Assembly: GCF_050320395.1 (NCBI RefSeq)
Contig: NZ_CP144459.1
Coordinates: 1,984,001-2,048,000 of the forward strand
Direction: 5' to 3'
DNA length: 64,000 nt
Source: Treponema_C sp050320395
GTDB lineage: Bacteria; Spirochaetota; Spirochaetia; Treponematales; Treponemataceae
This document shows, piece by piece, positions 1-7,639 of this stretch. The position numbers and the translations under genes were made by a program. The notes below the pieces were generated by a model that worked only from the letters and a program-made list of their open reading frames with translations, was not told the DNA's origin and did not search any database. How positions within the stretch are numbered: position 1 is the stretch's first letter; each line of letters begins with the position of its first letter.

Positions 1-402
1 AAAGCGGAACATAACGGCAACGGTGATAACGAGGGAATACGGCAGTTTTAATTTTTCGAGAGCATTCATAATCAGCCCGACGGGGGTTGAATCGATGAGA
101 TATTTTCCTGCGACTATGGGCATCATAAAGCGGCGCACCATAAAACCGACCGGTAAGATAACGCTTGTAACCCCGGGAAGACTTTCGGGTAAATACGTAA
201 GGGCTGCAAGAAAGAAAAAAAACAGCGTCAACTTTAAAGCCGCACGTACCTGTCCGTTTGTTAAAAACAAAAAGGCTAAAAGAAGGGCGCTTAGAACTTC
301 GACATATATAGGCACCAAAATCGTGATTGATACGCCCATTGCCAAAACCAAAAAGATTTTTGTTCTGGGGTCAAGACTGACTTTTACATTTTGATTCTTC
401 AT
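1..402 (-). CDS. ecfT: ECF transporter transmembrane component T (partial, C-terminus outside window)
   Basis: The first 134 residues of an energy-coupling factor transporter T subunit, the membrane scaffold that links the substrate-binding S component to the EcfA ATPases. The start is ATG at 400-402, and the frame stays open to the window edge. The N-terminus (MKNQNVKVSLDPRTKIFLV) has the hallmark opening of EcfT/CbiQ proteins, with Asp-Pro-Arg-Thr-Lys just before the first hydrophobic helix. Several hydrophobic stretches follow, then a basic MVRRFMMP segment. It lies 200 bp downstream of the S-component gene on the same strand, so the two very likely form one transporter; the ATPase genes would lie beyond position 1. 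The ribosome site is weak (GGGAAA). The family call is confident, the substrate unknown. Confidence 0.85.
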   Translation of the reverse strand, partial: MKNQNVKVSLDPRTKIFLVLAMGVSITILVPIYVEVLSALLLAFLFLTNGQVRAALKLTLFFFFLAALTYLPESLPGVTSVILPVGFMVRRFMMPIVAGKYLIDSTPVGLIMNALEKLKLPYSLVITVAVMFRF

Positions 403-446
403 TTTAATTTCCCGTTTTTATCTTATGCGTGAGCGATTGGAGGGGG

Positions 447-476
447 GAGGTATATTTTTTTCAAAAAATATACCTC
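447..476. other. 14-bp palindrome between S-component and ecfT genes
   Basis: An almost gapless inverted repeat: arm GAGGTATATTTTTT, two-base loop, then the complementary arm. It sits about 45 bp before the ecfT start. No T-run follows it on the minus strand beyond its own arm, so it is not a typical terminator. It could be an mRNA processing or stability element, or a protein-binding site. Confidence 0.5.
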
Positions 477-532
477 AGCATTTTTGACGACGCATATCGG
501 CGGAAAAAATGCCGGCAGCCCCGCAAAGCGCG

Positions 533-574
533 GCCGGGTTGTCAAAAAGTCGGTTACTTTTTTGACAACCCGGC
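533..574. other. 16-bp inverted repeat just after the S-component gene
   Basis: Arms GCCGGGTTGTCAAAAA (533-548) and its exact complement (559-574) flank a 10-nt loop. It begins about 30 bp after the S-component stop, within the 200-bp gap before ecfT. In minus-strand mRNA it is a strong hairpin whose lower stem is GC-rich. It is not followed by a U-tract, so it may stabilise the upstream message or attenuate expression of ecfT rather than terminate fully. Confidence 0.55.
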
Positions 575-602
575 ACGCCCGAAAAAACATCGTTTTTAAT
601 CT

Positions 603-1184
603 TTACACCAAGCCGGCTTTTTCAAAATGTTTTTTGAGAATCTTTTTACCCAAAAGTCCGCCGAGGATTCCGCCTGCAAAGGCGGTAGCGTAGAGAATAG
701 GCATAATCCACCACGGAAGGTTTGTGAGTTCTTCGGCATAGGCGGTACCCATCATCTTTTCGGTGAGGGCAAAATATTGCTCTTTTAAGATAAAGATTTG
801 CCAAAATGCGCCGCAAAGCCACAGGGACATTATCGAATAGCCTGCAATGCCGCCCTTTGCGGTGTTGTACCCGATTTGTTTACGAACGAATTCGGCAAGG
901 GCGGCGACAATGAGCGTGTGTACGGCAACGACGGGGGTGTGTCCCATAAGGGTCATAAGACAGCCGGGTATGGCGGCGAAAATAAAGAGGCCGAAGGGTT
1001 TTTGTACCTTTGCAAGCAAAAACATCGCCGCAATGCCTAAAAGCAGGCTGACCGTAAAGGGAAAGGCCAAATAGGTAACAACTAAAAAGCCCAGCGGCGT
1101 TCCGATGACAAAAAGTCCGACAAAATAAATCACGGAGAAAATACCGATATTTATCAAATCCTTTAAAACCAATTTGTTGTTCAT
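603..1184 (-). CDS. Trep_Strep (MptD-like) ECF transporter S component
   Basis: A 193-residue integral membrane protein of the TIGR02185 'Trep_Strep' family, putative substrate-binding S components of ECF vitamin or metallophore importers. Visible are five to six hydrophobic helices, the family-like N-terminus MNNKLVLKDLINIGIFS, a central GHTPVVAVHT segment and a basic tail (LGKKILKKHFEKAG). The start at 1182-1184 is chosen because GGAGG lies 5 nt upstream; an in-frame ATG at 1217 lies inside the adjacent repeat and lacks a ribosome site. The gene follows a tandem 230-bp hairpin-rich repeat and precedes ecfT. Embedding in an operon with two ABC half-transporters resembles metallophore-uptake loci in Gram-positive bacteria, but the ligand cannot be read from sequence. 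Confidence 0.85.
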   Translation of the reverse strand: MNNKLVLKDLINIGIFSVIYFVGLFVIGTPLGFLVVTYLAFPFTVSLLLGIAAMFLLAKVQKPFGLFIFAAIPGCLMTLMGHTPVVAVHTLIVAALAEFVRKQIGYNTAKGGIAGYSIMSLWLCGAFWQIFILKEQYFALTEKMMGTAYAEELTNLPWWIMPILYATAFAGGILGGLLGKKILKKHFEKAGLV

Positions 1185-1186
1185 AC

Positions 1187-1416
1187 AACCTCCAAAAAAA
1201 TTAGATGAGCAATTCATCAGAACTTATCAGTTCTGTTCTGCAAGGAAATGTATTATACATATCCGCTAAAGCGGATTGCGAATCAGAATTGCGAATGTAA
1301 TTTTTTACGCACTTTCGTAATGCAATGAGAAAGTGCATACAATACGCGATGTTTCGCGCTTGCTGCGAAACTCGCCGTTGAAGCGGAAGACACCATTTGT
1401 GTCTGCAGCTTCAACA
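1187..1416 (-). repeat. 230-bp tandem repeat, unit 1 (adjacent to S-component start)
   Basis: This unit matches 1417-1646 at a fixed offset of 230 bp, with differences confined to about 1220-1232 and no indels. It contains four consecutive stem-loops: ATCCGC-TAAA-GCGGAT (1261-1276), GCACTTTC/GAAAGTGC (1309-1316 with 1329-1336), GTTTCGC/GCGAAAC (1351-1357 with 1365-1371) and GTTGAAGC/GCTTCAAC (1377-1384 with 1408-1415), the last enclosing GACAC/GTGTC. Read on the minus strand, the unit ends in a T-run and then the GGAGG that serves the S-component gene. It therefore forms the 5' leader of that message. It could be a structured RNA or a non-coding repeat element. A 43-codon TTG-initiated ORF (1283-1414) is also present. 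Confidence 0.9.
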
Positions 1417-1657
1417 AACCTCCAAAAAAATTAGATGAGCAATTCATCATCGCTTAACCGCTCTGTTCTGCAAGGAAATGTATTATACATATCCGCTAAA
1501 GCGGATTGCGAATCAGAATTGCGAATGTAATTTTTTACGCACTTTCGTAATGCAATGAGAAAGTGCATACAATACGCGATGTTTCGCGCTTGCTGCGAAA
1601 CTCGCCGTTGAAGCGGAAGACACCATTTGTGTCTGCAGCTTCAACAAACCTCCAAAA
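1417..1657 (-). repeat. 230-bp tandem repeat, unit 2 plus 11-nt start of a third
   Basis: The second copy of the element at 1187-1416, with the same four hairpins at +230. It continues 11 nt (AACCTCCAAAA, 1647-1657) into a third unit, so the duplication junctions lie at the GGAGG sequence. It begins about 45 bp after the stop codon of the ABC transporter gene at 1703. Each unit carries GGAGG followed 4 nt later by a TTG codon opening a 43-codon frame (1513-1644 here, identical peptide in unit 1). Whether that peptide is made is unknown. Confidence 0.9.
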
Positions 1658-1702
1658 TTATTAATGTATAATTGCTAATGTTTAATTAGTAATCAGGAAT
1701 TA

Positions 1703-3442
1703 TTATGCCGACCAGCTTTCACTCTCCTTTTGCAGCCTATACATCACGGGGTACGAGGAGCTTCCCTTCATCAATTGTTCGTGAGTACCTATTTCTTCTA
1801 TTTTGCCTTCTTTGAGGACAACAATTTTATCTGCGTGTTCTATTGTTCTTAAACGGTGAGCAATAACAATGACGGTTTTATTTTTGACCAGCTTACTCAA
1901 TGCTTCTTGAATAAGCGTTTCGTTTTCCGGGTCGAGGGCTGCCGTGGCTTCATCTAGCAAAATAATAGGCGCATCTTTTAAAAGTGCGCGGGCAATGGAA
2001 AGCCGCTGCCGCTCCCCGCCTGAAAGGGTGTAGCCGTTTTCACCGATAACCGTATCGTAGCCTTCGGGCAGTTTTTCGATAAAATCATGGCAGCGTGCAG
2101 CTTTTGCGGCTGCAAGCACTTGTTCTTTGGTTGCGTCCTTATTGCCGACGAGGATATTGTTGTACACCGTGTCGTTAAAAAGCACGACATCTTGAAACAC
2201 AATTGAAAAAGCCGTTAAAAGCGTTTCAGGCTCTACTGTACAAACGTCAACCCCGCCAACACGTACCGTACCGGAAGAAGTATCCCAAAAGCGTGCTGCA
2301 AGACGGGCAATCGTAGATTTTCCGCAGCCTGAATGCCCGACAAGGGCGGTTATTTCTCCCTGCTTTGCGGTAAAGCTGATATTGCTTACCGTGTCGCGGT
2401 TTGCATCATCATTGTATGAAAAAGAAACATTGTCGTATTGAATGTCGTAGCCGTTGGGATTAAACGTTTCGCTTCCTTTCTGCTTGGGATAGTTTATAAT
2501 TTCCAGCTGGCGTTCAACTGCCGTCCGTGCATGAAAAAATTCGCCCAGCAGCATAAAAACGGCGGTAAGGGGTTCAAAAATTCTTCCTGCAATCAGCAAA
2601 AAAACAAGATAGGTAAAAAGCGGCAATGTCCCTTGTGCAAACAAAATTGCCCCGATTGCAATAACCAAAGGAAAGCCAAAGCGGATAACAATGATGGAGC
2701 CTATCATAGTAGAGCCGACAAATAATTCAGCCTTTACCGCTTCGGTTGTGCTGTATGCAATATCGGCTTTTACCTTTTGAACATAGCTTTCTTTTTTGTC
2801 GGAAGATTTAAGCACCTTTATGTTATCAAGCATCTGTTGGATTGAATTGTAAATGCCGAAAAGAATTCCGTTCACACGAACTGCATAGCGGCGTGCCTTT
2901 TTACGCGACAAGTACACGAATAAAAAACCGAAAGCTGCACAGGTAAAAAGGGCAAGTGTCATACGCCAGTCAAAAAAGGCGAGCATTGCCGCCGATATGA
3001 TGATTGAAGCTATCGCCCCGAATAATTCTGCCCCTGTGTGTCCAAGTGCATGTTCTATTGTAGTAACATCGTTTAAAAGCGTTGCCGTCAAATCGGACAA
3101 ATCTTTTTTTCCGAAATACGAAAGGGGCAGTTTTCGGATATGTTCGGCAAGAGAAATACGCACGTTCGCCGCTTCTTCATAGCAGGTATTGAACGTTTTG
3201 CGGTATTTCAGTTTTTCAATCAAAAAAAGAACAAAAACGATTAAGACACACAAACCGGTAATCGCCCACGCATTGAGTGCCGAAAACGTACCGCCCTCCA
3301 AAGGCTTTAAAAGCTCTTCAAGCACATAAAATGAAAGACCGAGCGGCACAATCAAAAACAAGTTCCCTAAGGTTGCAATTAATACTGCCTTATTTAAGTC
3401 TCCTGCCCCTTTGTCCGACAGTGCAAAATATTTTTTTAACAT
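1703..3442 (-). CDS. ABC half-transporter, fused permease and ATPase (second of the pair)
   Basis: A 579-residue half-transporter: an N-terminal six-helix exporter-fold membrane domain (about residues 15-300) and a C-terminal nucleotide-binding domain. The motifs are complete: Walker A GHSGCGKST near 368, signature LSGGERQRL near 472, Walker B PIILLDEAT near 490 and the H-loop VIAHRL. The start codon is preceded by AGGAGG. It probably pairs with the half-transporter at 4557-6524 as a heterodimer. In loci such as yersiniabactin YbtP/YbtQ, such exporter-fold pairs import metallophores, and the ECF components downstream make import plausible here. It shares an operon with the methyltransferase upstream and the S component downstream. 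Confidence 0.88.
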   Translation of the reverse strand: MLKKYFALSDKGAGDLNKAVLIATLGNLFLIVPLGLSFYVLEELLKPLEGGTFSALNAWAITGLCVLIVFVLFLIEKLKYRKTFNTCYEEAANVRISLAEHIRKLPLSYFGKKDLSDLTATLLNDVTTIEHALGHTGAELFGAIASIIISAAMLAFFDWRMTLALFTCAAFGFLFVYLSRKKARRYAVRVNGILFGIYNSIQQMLDNIKVLKSSDKKESYVQKVKADIAYSTTEAVKAELFVGSTMIGSIIVIRFGFPLVIAIGAILFAQGTLPLFTYLVFLLIAGRIFEPLTAVFMLLGEFFHARTAVERQLEIINYPKQKGSETFNPNGYDIQYDNVSFSYNDDANRDTVSNISFTAKQGEITALVGHSGCGKSTIARLAARFWDTSSGTVRVGGVDVCTVEPETLLTAFSIVFQDVVLFNDTVYNNILVGNKDATKEQVLAAAKAARCHDFIEKLPEGYDTVIGENGYTLSGGERQRLSIARALLKDAPIILLDEATAALDPENETLIQEALSKLVKNKTVIVIAHRLRTIEHADKIVVLKEGKIEEIGTHEQLMKGSSSYPVMYRLQKESESWSA

Positions 3443-3502
3443 AAAACCTCCTGTAATAATTCTTAATCAGGAATTAACTAATTACGCATTACGAAGTCCC
3501 AA

Positions 3503-4531
3503 TTATCCCTTCTCTTTTCTCAATACGTCCATATCAAGATCAAGGTGTCCGCCTGAAGTTATAAGCGTTTTTTTGCAAACGGCGGCAAAGCCCGCTTTGA
3601 TGCCTGCTTCGCGTACGGCGTCTTTTATCATCTCCATATCAATACCCTTCATGCGCTGCGGCATCCACGAAAGTACCATAGTCCACGGTGCGCTGTAGTC
3701 TTTTTCGATACCGTCGGATATGCAAATAAAAAGTCCGCCGGGATTTAATGCCTTGTATATTTTTTTCATAAACTCATCGATGCACCCCTTAGCCGCATAC
3801 ACGGAGTTTGAAGAAAAAATGACATCGTAACCCGCCCCGATTTCTTCTTTTGTAAAATCCCCGCACATAATCGAAGTCTGTTTTTGCATACGGGTAAGCT
3901 CTATTGACTTTTCGATAATAGGACGCATATCAGGCATATCGTATAGAACAAGGTTCATATCGGGATGTTCCTTTGCAAGATTCAGCATATAGAGCCCCGC
4001 ACCGCAGCCTAAATCAAGTACCTTTTTTGCGTTCCGCACGCCTTCAATTTCGCCTAAGGCGGCTTTTATATGTTTTGCACTATAGCCGGACTGAACGGCG
4101 CGCATAAGGTTTCCCATTGCGGCAAAATCGAATCCGCTGTCCTTTACACCTGCTTCATCCTGTGCCTGCGGCTCTTTTTGCAAAAGCGGTGTTATATCTT
4201 CCGGAAAGGAGCCGCCCATATCCGTACCGAAATACTCAAGTACGGCTCCCGCATAATCACCGCTTTCTTTTACAAGATACTTATCCGTATATTCAAAATT
4301 GCGGTACCGGTTCCCGTCTTTTGTCAGGTACTCCAAAGAAAAAAGCGTCTGTAAAAAAATTTCGGTATTTTCCCTGTTCCAGCCTTTTTTCTCCGCCAGT
4401 CGCCCGCTTTCCTGCGGCGTTTTCAACTCATCAAAAATGCCGAGCCGCAGCGCATTCATAATAATCTTAGGCACCGGCGAATAGTACGGCATTTCCAGCA
4501 CTTCTCTCAAAAAATCATTTTCGGTTTTCAT
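3503..4531 (-). CDS. SAM-dependent O-methyltransferase-like protein
   Basis: A 342-residue class I methyltransferase with the architecture of small-molecule O-methyltransferases: an N-terminal winged-helix dimerisation region (about 1-110), then a Rossmann domain. The SAM-binding motif VLDLGCGAGLY lies near residue 170, followed by an acidic loop (LYDMPDM) and GDF. The typical NPGGLF motif follows near 265. It is sandwiched between two ABC half-transporter genes with short gaps (25 and 60 bp), so it probably acts on the transported compound or on a cofactor derived from it. A regulatory or protein substrate cannot be excluded. No canonical catalytic His-Glu pair was assigned with confidence. 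Confidence 0.8.
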   Translation of the reverse strand: MKTENDFLREVLEMPYYSPVPKIIMNALRLGIFDELKTPQESGRLAEKKGWNRENTEIFLQTLFSLEYLTKDGNRYRNFEYTDKYLVKESGDYAGAVLEYFGTDMGGSFPEDITPLLQKEPQAQDEAGVKDSGFDFAAMGNLMRAVQSGYSAKHIKAALGEIEGVRNAKKVLDLGCGAGLYMLNLAKEHPDMNLVLYDMPDMRPIIEKSIELTRMQKQTSIMCGDFTKEEIGAGYDVIFSSNSVYAAKGCIDEFMKKIYKALNPGGLFICISDGIEKDYSAPWTMVLSWMPQRMKGIDMEMIKDAVREAGIKAGFAAVCKKTLITSGGHLDLDMDVLRKEKG

Positions 4532-4556
4532 AGCTATCTCATTCCTAATTCACAAG

Positions 4557-6524
4557 TTAAGCATTAGCTGCCAGTTTCCAGCTGATACCCGATTGGAAGT
4601 TGTTCCACATCTTGCTGTAGAGGCCTCCCTTTGCCGAAAGCTCCGCATGGGTGCCGGCTTCTTCAATTTTACCGTTATTGATAACGCAGATTTTGTCCGC
4701 ATTCACAATAGAAGAAAGGCGATGGGCAATCATAATGACGGTTTTGTTTTTAAGGAGCTGACTGAACGTCTTTTTGATTTTATGCTCGTTTTCCGCATCG
4801 GCAAAACTGGTAGCTTCATCAAGCACGACAATGGGAGCGTCCTGTAAAAGGGCGCGGGCAACGGCAAGCCGCTGAGCTTCTCCGCCTGAAACATACGTCC
4901 CCTTGGTGCCGTACACAGTGTCTATGCCATTTGGAAGTTTTTCGATAATGTCCATGCACTCAGCCTTTTCAAGCACTGCAAGCACTTCTTCACGCGTTGC
5001 GTCTTTTTTGCCGTAGCGGATATTTTCAAAAATGCTTTCGTTAAAAAGTTTATTTTCCTGAAACACAAAGCTGATAAGGTGCATAAGGTCATCAGTTTTG
5101 ATATTCTTAATGTTCACGCCGCCGATGGTAATTTCCCCCGAATCTAGCTCCCAAAAGCGTCCGAGCAAATTGACTAACGTTGTCTTTCCTCCGCCCGAAG
5201 GCCCTACAAGGGCGGTAAGCGTATGTTCGGGAAGGTTAAGCGATATATCGTCAATCGCTTTTTTGAATGAGATGCAGGCTTTTTCCGATTGACCGTCTGC
5301 CCGCTCCTGTTCCGCCTTTCCGCCGCTTCCCTTTGAGTCCGCCGCCGTATTTGCGGTTTTTTCTTCCGTATCCTCGCCCTTTGAGCCTTGCACCGTGCTT
5401 TCGGCATTTTCTTTATAAGAGAACACAACATCTTTAAAAGCAATGTCGAACCTTTGCGGCATAACGGACTTTTCAGGCTCCGGAGCGGCTTTTTCATTTA
5501 AAATAGCTTCAATACGGTTTAGGGCATCGCCGCCTTGCATATTCAAACTGGAGCCGTACATGATTTTTATCATCATATTGAGCATAACAGGCGAAAGTGA
5601 AAGATAGAAAATAAAGCCGTATAAAAACTTTGCATAGCCTTCACCTTGTATTACCGTACCTGCAAAAATAATGGCAGCCGGTACCAAAAACACAAAGCCC
5701 GCTTTTAAAAGGGAAAGAAAAATAGAATAACCGTTTTCCCAGCTCATCGAATATTTTAAAACGTAATCGCGGTAGTTTATAATTGAAGTATAAAAATCCT
5801 TAAAACGGTGTACCGATTGATTAAAGGTTTTTACTACCGAAATGCCGCGGATATATTCGGTTCCTGCACTGTTCATTTTTTCTAAGGCATTTTCGTAATT
5901 TTCCATAAAGCCCATTTTTTGCCCCTTTGCCATCATTACCCCTTGCAATATAAAGGCAATAACAAGCGGCAAAAACGAAATAAGCCCGAAGCGCCAATCA
6001 AAAAAGAACATCAAAAACAAAACTGCAATGGGCGTTACCGCATTTTGTACAACATCGGGAAGCATGTGAGCGATAAGAGCTTCAAGCGAATAAACGTTTT
6101 TTTCAAAAACCTTGCGTACCGAACCGCTTGCATGTGTTGTATGCCAGCCGACAGGAAGACGTGCAAAGGTATCCGTTAAGCGCATATTTAAATTCCCCAT
6201 TAGGTTAAAGGCGGTAAGATGCGAACACATAAGTGCACCAAAATAGAGGAGGAATCCCGCTGCTGCCGCAATAAGAGCGGTAAGCCCGTAGATAAGCATT
6301 TGCCCCACATTAACAGTAGTTCCCGCCGTATATGCCGAAATAATATCCCGCATAACATAAAACACAACCGCATACGGAACCAGCATTGCAAGCGTGCTTA
6401 AACCCGACAAAAAAAGCGACAAATAGATAAAGGGCTTGTGTTTTCCCGCATAGGCTAAAATACGGCTTACAACTCCTGCCTGCTTTTCCTTTTTAGGCGT
6501 TTTCTTTTCTTCGGTTTTATTCAT
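4557..6524 (-). CDS. ABC half-transporter, fused permease and ATPase (first of the pair)
   Basis: A 655-residue exporter-fold half-transporter. A hydrophilic N-terminus rich in Lys/Glu precedes the membrane domain (about 30-320), then the ATPase with Walker A GPSGGGKTT near 440, signature VSGGEAQRL near 545, Walker B PIVVLDEAT and H-loop MIAHRL. It has an unusual charged insertion of about 50 residues (roughly 370-420, rich in Glu, Lys, Gly and Ser) between the first strand of the ATPase domain (VVFSYKEN) and its continuation (ISFKKAIDDISL). The partner lacks this insert. It is the first gene behind the palindromic operator at 6616-6640. Substrate unknown; likely a heterodimer with the 1703-3442 product. 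Confidence 0.88.
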   Translation of the reverse strand: MNKTEEKKTPKKEKQAGVVSRILAYAGKHKPFIYLSLFLSGLSTLAMLVPYAVVFYVMRDIISAYTAGTTVNVGQMLIYGLTALIAAAAGFLLYFGALMCSHLTAFNLMGNLNMRLTDTFARLPVGWHTTHASGSVRKVFEKNVYSLEALIAHMLPDVVQNAVTPIAVLFLMFFFDWRFGLISFLPLVIAFILQGVMMAKGQKMGFMENYENALEKMNSAGTEYIRGISVVKTFNQSVHRFKDFYTSIINYRDYVLKYSMSWENGYSIFLSLLKAGFVFLVPAAIIFAGTVIQGEGYAKFLYGFIFYLSLSPVMLNMMIKIMYGSSLNMQGGDALNRIEAILNEKAAPEPEKSVMPQRFDIAFKDVVFSYKENAESTVQGSKGEDTEEKTANTAADSKGSGGKAEQERADGQSEKACISFKKAIDDISLNLPEHTLTALVGPSGGGKTTLVNLLGRFWELDSGEITIGGVNIKNIKTDDLMHLISFVFQENKLFNESIFENIRYGKKDATREEVLAVLEKAECMDIIEKLPNGIDTVYGTKGTYVSGGEAQRLAVARALLQDAPIVVLDEATSFADAENEHKIKKTFSQLLKNKTVIMIAHRLSSIVNADKICVINNGKIEEAGTHAELSAKGGLYSKMWNNFQSGISWKLAANA

Positions 6525-6615
6525 TGTGTGCTCCTAAAATCGGCCCGTGAAGATGCCGCGATTTTTTTTTACGATTTGAACCGTCAAAACATTCAACAAC
6601 AATTATTTAGTATAT

Positions 6616-6640
6616 ACTAACATAACAAAGTTATGTTAGT
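6616..6640. promoter_or_regulatory. Perfect 25-bp palindrome, likely TetR operator of the transport operon
   Basis: ACTAACATAAC, three-base centre AAA, then the exact complement GTTATGTTAGT. The core CATAAC-N3-GTTATG recurs at the start of the tetR gene (7368-7382). It overlaps the -10 element of the promoter at 6633-6661, so a bound repressor would block RNA polymerase. Confidence 0.85.
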
Positions 6641-6661
6641 AATTTATAATTATTTTGTCAA
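6633..6661 (-). promoter_or_regulatory. Sigma70-type promoter of the ABC/ECF operon
   Basis: On the minus strand TTGACA (6656-6661), a 17-bp spacer, then TAACAT (6633-6638). The -10 lies inside the palindromic operator. The predicted leader before the ATG at 6524 is about 100 nt. Confidence 0.75.
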
Positions 6662-6689
6662 GAGAAGGGGTGCGGCTTATAAGGCGTTT

Positions 6690-7370
6690 TTACGGTCTGT
6701 ATGAGGGAGCCGGATCCAAAAAAATCTTTTTCCAGCCGGCTTCATAAAAATCGTCAAGAATCAAAACATAACGCCGGGCCTTTTCATACGGAAGATTGCG
6801 CCGTATCGTTGTAAATAGACATTCCCAAAATGTTTTATCGATAGTAATAAAAAGTTCAACATCGATATAGGGAAGGCGCTGCATAACCGGAGATTCACTG
6901 TAAGCATAGATATCCGCTTTTTTAAGGGTATCCATCATTTTATCGAATAAGTGCTCGTATTCGGTGCCTTTGGCTGCGCACAGAAGCAGCCTCATCGCGT
7001 CAAAGTGCCGGTAGACGTACTCAAGCATTGCCTTACGCTCTTCCAAACGGAAAGCCCTGCGTTTTTCCGTTTCGGCAAAGGGAATTGCAAAATGCCGCTT
7101 ATACATCAGTTTTTGTTTTTGCAGCAGTTCAAAGTACGTATCTTTTACCAAGGCGTCAAAGAGGGCCGCTTTATTTTTAAAATGGAAATACACGGAGCCG
7201 GTAGTGACTCCCGCCTTTTTTGCAATATCGCGTATATTGCTTTTTTCCCAGCCTTTTTTTAAGAATTCTTTAGCGGCATATTTTAATATACGCTCTTTCG
7301 ATGAGCTTCCTCTTCCGTTATCGCCATTTTTTCGGGAAAGAGCTTTTGCAGCCCCAAGCGCTTTTTCCAT
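6690..7370 (-). CDS. TetR-family transcriptional regulator
   Basis: A 226-residue TetR/AcrR repressor. Residues 24-70 form the DNA-binding domain: KERILKYAAKEFLKKGWEKS, then the helix-turn-helix IRDIAKKAGVTTGSVYFHFKNK, a close match to the family pattern. The remaining helical part would bind the effector, perhaps the transported compound. It lies directly upstream of the ABC/ECF operon on the same strand. Both genes have a promoter whose -10 overlaps CATAAC-N3-GTTATG, so it probably represses itself and the operon. The ATG at 7368-7370 is part of the operator, and the -10 ends only 9 nt upstream with no ribosome site, suggesting leaderless translation. Confidence 0.9.
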   Translation of the reverse strand: MEKALGAAKALSRKNGDNGRGSSSKERILKYAAKEFLKKGWEKSNIRDIAKKAGVTTGSVYFHFKNKAALFDALVKDTYFELLQKQKLMYKRHFAIPFAETEKRRAFRLEERKAMLEYVYRHFDAMRLLLCAAKGTEYEHLFDKMMDTLKKADIYAYSESPVMQRLPYIDVELFITIDKTFWECLFTTIRRNLPYEKARRYVLILDDFYEAGWKKIFLDPAPSYRP

Positions 7371-7382
7371 AACGGCGTTATG
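7368..7382. promoter_or_regulatory. Operator over the tetR start codon
   Basis: CATAAC-GGC-GTTATG, a perfect inverted repeat with the same half-sites and spacing as the core of 6616-6640. It contains the tetR initiation codon and overlaps its -10 element, as expected for autoregulation. Confidence 0.8.
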
Positions 7383-7408
7383 CTAAGTTATTTTGATTTT
7401 TTTGTCAA
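7380..7408 (-). promoter_or_regulatory. Promoter of the tetR gene
   Basis: TTGACA (7403-7408), 17-bp spacer, TAGCAT (7380-7385) on the minus strand. Arrangement and operator overlap match the promoter at 6633-6661. Transcription would begin about at the ATG. Confidence 0.75.
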
Positions 7409-7504
7409 GGAAAGCCCGCATACGTCTCAATATAGCATTTTTTAAGAACTCTGCTTCAATTAAAAACCGGTGATAAAATCTTTTTTGAAGAAAAAAAAGG
7501 AAAA

Positions 7505-7639
7505 ATGTATATTACAAATGCTTCTCAAATAACCTTGTCACACGCTCAAGCTCAAATGCAGGGAGAAGCAAAAAAAGCAGGCTTTCAAACCGAAGACGAT
7601 GTTATCGCATATATCAAAGAACTAAGGAAAGCGCGTTGA
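7505..7639 (+). CDS. Small antitoxin-like protein of a decayed PIN toxin-antitoxin pair
   Basis: A 44-residue frame with a purine-rich ribosome site (AGGAAAA). The C-terminal half (EAKKAGFQTEDDVIAYIKELR) resembles antitoxins that accompany PIN-domain toxins, where an amphipathic helix after 'TEDDV' contacts the toxin. The N-terminal part is shorter than a usual DNA-binding domain, so it may be a small form or truncated. Its stop overlaps the TTG that opens the toxin remnant, the typical coupled arrangement. Since the toxin is broken, this gene may be a relic. Confidence 0.55.
   Translation: MYITNASQITLSHAQAQMQGEAKKAGFQTEDDVIAYIKELRKAR

Noticed and set aside
23..394. 123-residue plus-strand ORF at the window start
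   Set aside because: It is the antisense shadow of the ecfT gene, whose minus-strand translation has clear family features.
1187..1657. CRISPR array
   Set aside because: Only two long units without short spacers; no cas gene in the window. It is a tandem duplication.
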